From NCBI GenBank assembly GCA_947178455.1, contig CAMWYI010000089.1:1-7413 (forward strand): a stretch of 7,413 bases of DNA, read 5' to 3'. This document shows, in pieces, positions 5,798 to 7,413 of this stretch. Below the pieces are notes generated by a model that saw only the letters and a program-made list of their open reading frames with translations, ran no database searches and was not told where the DNA came from. Origin of the DNA: an uncultured Alistipes sp. Lineage in GTDB: Bacteria > Bacteroidota > Bacteroidia > Bacteroidales > Rikenellaceae. Positions within the stretch are counted from its first letter, which is position 1. The number at the start of each line of letters is the position of its first letter. The position numbers and the translations under genes are program-made.

Positions 5798-5865
5798 TGC
5801 CAACCCCGTTTTGGCAGGTCGCGGCTGGCGGTTTGTCACGCTGCGGCTGTCAAATTGGCAGGTCG
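5798..5865. repeat. Repeated TTGGCAGGTCG and paired TGCCAA/TTGGCA dyads
   Basis: TTGGCAGGTCG occurs identically at 5811-5821 and 5855-5865. Each copy has an inverted partner. TGCCAA (5798-5803) lies 7 nt before the first copy. CTGTCAA (5847-5853) lies 1 nt before the second, with one mismatch. So there are four half-sites in two dyads. The rest of the 5646-5945 spacer contains no gene: its 75-codon open frame has no recognisable domain. The array could be an operator for groES or the tRNA, or a decayed repeat. Confidence 0.4.
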
Positions 5866-5945
5866 GACTGTCCGCAATCGAAGCAGGGTTTTCCGGCCCG
5901 ATGAAAAAAATCTTTTTTAATTTTTCATTTTTCAGGGGATTGTGT

Positions 5946-5953
5946 TATCTTTG
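5946..5953 (+). promoter_or_regulatory. Promoter -7 element for tRNA-His
   Basis: TATCTTTG matches TAnnTTTG and stands 32 nt before the tRNA. The -33 area is T-rich (about 5921-5932) but has no exact TTTG. Confidence 0.65.
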
Positions 5954-5964
5954 CAACCCGATAC

Positions 5965-5981
5965 GATACGCCAAGCGTATC
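5965..5981 (+). other. Hairpin in the tRNA-His 5' leader
   Basis: GATACGC (5965-5971) and GCGTATC (5975-5981) form a perfect 7-bp stem with a CAA loop, ending 4 nt before the mature tRNA. In the transcript it would lie just upstream of the RNase P cut. As DNA it could also be a small operator next to the start of transcription. Confidence 0.55.
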
Positions 5982-5985
5982 ACAT

Positions 5986-6060
5986 GGTGGATGTAGCTCA
6001 GTCGGTTAGAGCACTGGATTGTGGTTCCAGGTGTCGTGGGTTCGAGTCCCATCTTCCACC
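5986..6060 (+). tRNA. tRNA-His (anticodon GTG)
   Basis: The cloverleaf is complete. The anticodon stem CTGGA/TCCAG (6014-6018, 6026-6030) encloses TTGTGGT with anticodon GTG at 6021-6023, reading CAC and CAU. The T arm is GTGGG-TTCGAGT-CCCAT (6036-6052), and the D arm has GCTC/GAGC. The histidine identity element is encoded: an extra G at position -1 (5986) opposite C73 (6060). The acceptor stem pairs except for a T6-T67 opposition (5992/6054). CCA is not encoded, since C73 is followed by CGC, so it must be added after transcription. The gene has its own -7 element and terminator and runs opposite to its neighbours. No duplicate of its 3' end, which would indicate integration, is present in the window. 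Confidence 0.97.
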
Positions 6061-6073
6061 CGCTCTTGAATGA

Positions 6074-6106
6074 ATGGCTTTCGGCGAGAACCGAAAGCTA
6101 TTTTTT
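6074..6106 (+). terminator. Rho-independent terminator of tRNA-His
   Basis: ATGGCTTTCGG (6074-6084) pairs with CCGAAAGCTAT (6091-6101), including one G-T wobble, around the loop CGAGAA. Six T residues end the structure, 14 nt after the tRNA. Confidence 0.85.
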
Positions 6107-6186
6107 CGTTTCAGGCGGAATGCTCGCATGTTTTCAAACGTTTCGGAGAGCCTGTCCCTGCCGGAGCCGCCCGATACCACAATCGA

Positions 6187-6215
6187 AAGGCGCGCACGAA
6201 ACTCGTGCGCGCCTT
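6187..6215 (-). terminator. Terminator hairpin of the fimbrillin/FISUMP gene
   Basis: AAGGCGCGCACGA (6187-6199) and TCGTGCGCGCCTT (6203-6215) form a perfect 13-bp GC-rich stem with an AAC loop, 6 nt beyond the TAA stop. On the minus strand it is followed by only a short T-run (CCTTTCGATT). The stem's strength makes a terminator likely despite the weak tract. Confidence 0.7.
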
Positions 6216-6221
6216 GTTCGT

Positions 6222-7413
6222 TTACTCTTGGTCCTTGATACAGCGAATCGACGCCGCGATGTTGTCAATCGAAACCGCCTGCGTGCTGGGCTGCTGCGTG
6301 TCGGAACGCGGAATAAGCAAGTAGTACGCCCGCAACTCGTCCGGCACCGTCGAACTGATGATGCAGCTGCGCGTAGTGTTGTATCCGTTGACGTTGGATA
6401 CGTGATAAAATCCCGATTGCGTGAAAAAGCCCTTGCCCATTATCCGCACCAACTCTTCCAATTCGCCGATGGTCGGCAGCCGCCACCCTGCCGGGCAGAT
6501 TCCCTGCACTTTCGCGGCATCGTTCGGTGCGGGCAAAGTGCCGCCCGTCGCGACGATATAGCGGTACAAAAGCCCCAGCGTCTCCGCTTTGGAAGCGCTG
6601 TTGTCAGGATACCAATAGTGAGTAAACCGCCGCCAATCGTCCGACGGCGAGATATACCGGAGATTCTCCGCCATCCACTCCCGACCCGCCACGATAGTCG
6701 TCGCATAGGTCACGCCGTCGAGTTCGACGCCTGCGCCCGGTGCACCGGCTTCGGGCTGTTCCGGTTCTTCGATAATCGTCTGGTCGCCGTCCGTGCCCTG
6801 CTCGATCGAGCCACCGTTTCCCCAGTCCTCGATTCGGGCACAGAGTGTCAAATCGCCGATTTGCCCCTCCGTCGTCACGGTCAACGTCAACGTGTAACGT
6901 TTTCCCGCCAACAGCGTCACATTGGGAATCGCTTTCGTAAAACTTCCGGTCGCCGTCCGCACGGTGACCTGCATATCGGTTTTCTGCGGCGGCAGGATAA
7001 TGGCATAGGCCGCATTCGCCGTAATCTCGCGTGCAATCACATCCGCCGCAGCCACACCCGCCGCAAGTGCGACGCTCTTGTTCTCGATGTCCGCCTGCAC
7101 CGTCGGCACGAAGCCGCCGATAGCGACCGTGTTGAGCGTGATATTTTCGGCTACCTGCGTCGTAATGTCTATTTTCGACAGCAGATGATAGAACTGCATC
7201 TCGACGGCCGGAGCACCGGGTTTGACGCCCGTCCTGACGGCCGCCAACAAATCGGACTGCGTGTATCCGTTATCCCGTTGGTCGGTCTGAACGGTGAATT
7301 CTCCGGGTTGTCCCGCTGCACAATAGGGATAATACACGACGAGGGTCGATGCCGCATCCTTATCGGCATACCACTGCACGGCCCAACTCGAAAACGCAAC
7401 GCCGTCATAGGTA
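6222..7413 (-). CDS. Fimbrillin-like protein with C-terminal FISUMP domain (5' end outside window)
   Basis: This is partial: the frame stays open to the window edge with TYDGVAFSSWA before the first internal Met, so the true start and any signal peptide lie beyond 7413. About 396 residues are visible. The first half is fimbrillin-like: MQWYADKD, VVYYPYC, EMQFYHLLSKIDIT, AYAIILPPQ, LLAGKRYTLTLTV and a closing LTLCARIEDW (about 6822-6851). An acidic Pro/Glu/Gly-rich linker follows (about 6729-6812). Then comes a FISUMP domain (Fibrobacter succinogenes major paralogous domain): GREWMAENLRY, YWYPDN, GLLYRY and the hallmark CPAGWRLPT (6471-6497), ending SIRCIKDQE. Such domains occur on surface proteins of Bacteroidota and Fibrobacterota with no proven activity. 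A cell-surface location is inferred. The fimbrillin half matches the layout of the gene at 2681-3595. Confidence 0.85.
   Translation of the reverse strand, partial: TYDGVAFSSWAVQWYADKDAASTLVVYYPYCAAGQPGEFTVQTDQRDNGYTQSDLLAAVRTGVKPGAPAVEMQFYHLLSKIDITTQVAENITLNTVAIGGFVPTVQADIENKSVALAAGVAAADVIAREITANAAYAIILPPQKTDMQVTVRTATGSFTKAIPNVTLLAGKRYTLTLTVTTEGQIGDLTLCARIEDWGNGGSIEQGTDGDQTIIEEPEQPEAGAPGAGVELDGVTYATTIVAGREWMAENLRYISPSDDWRRFTHYWYPDNSASKAETLGLLYRYIVATGGTLPAPNDAAKVQGICPAGWRLPTIGELEELVRIMGKGFFTQSGFYHVSNVNGYNTTRSCIISSTVPDELRAYYLLIPRSDTQQPSTQAVSIDNIAASIRCIKDQE

Noticed and set aside
5693..5920. Possible 75-residue protein between groES and tRNA-His
   Set aside because: No domain, no ribosome-binding or promoter support, and the region is dominated by short repeats.
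5646..5985. CRISPR-like array or riboswitch upstream of groES
   Set aside because: The repeats are only 5-11 bp with irregular spacers, and no known riboswitch core was recognised.
5986..6060. tRNA-His as an attachment site for an integrated element
   Set aside because: No repeat of the tRNA 3' end and no integrase or phage-type gene is present in the window.

Overview
The window looks like an ordinary stretch of chromosome from a GC-rich member of the Bacteroidota. The best guess is Alistipes (Rikenellaceae). The reasons are the Bacteroidota-type -7 promoter elements (TAnnTTTG), leaders with no strong Shine-Dalgarno, two fimbrillin-like surface proteins, a DUF4837 lipoprotein, and GroEL/GroES sequences of Bacteroidales type with a GGMGGMM tail. 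The genus call rests on overall impression and on the left-edge intergenic sequence, not on a database search.

Layout from left to right. Positions 1-300 hold no convincing gene. They carry hairpins and look like a copy of an intergenic repeat. A DUF4837 lipoprotein gene (301-1320, minus) is divergent from a two-gene operon on the plus strand: a NodB-type polysaccharide deacetylase (1468-2076) and a CvpA-family membrane protein (2073-2573), joined by an ATGA stop/start overlap. The 147-bp divergent spacer has one -7 element on each side and a 7-bp inverted repeat exactly midway, so that each promoter has the same heptamer where its -33 element should be. A bidirectional terminator (2598-2634) separates the operon from a convergent fimbrillin-family lipoprotein gene (2681-3595, minus).

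Upstream of that gene lies the groES-groEL operon (5645 to 3689, minus), ending in its own terminator (3637-3662). Next comes a gene-free spacer (5646-5985) with short direct and inverted repeats. It is followed by a plus-strand tRNA-His(GTG) with its own -7 element, a leader hairpin and a terminator. The right edge holds the 3' part of a second, larger fimbrillin-like gene (6222-7413, minus) with a C-terminal FISUMP domain. Its start lies outside the window.

The genes fall into three themes: the envelope and cell surface (DUF4837 lipoprotein, deacetylase, CvpA, two fimbrillin-like proteins), protein folding (GroES/GroEL), and translation (tRNA-His). I found no CRISPR array, transposase, phage gene or toxin-antitoxin pair, and no clear new multi-gene system. 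The observations most worth checking are the symmetric heptamer pair in the divergent promoter region, a sharply AT-rich synonymous patch inside groEL (4307-4369), a similar patch at a catalytic motif of the deacetylase, and the repeat clusters around groES/groEL.
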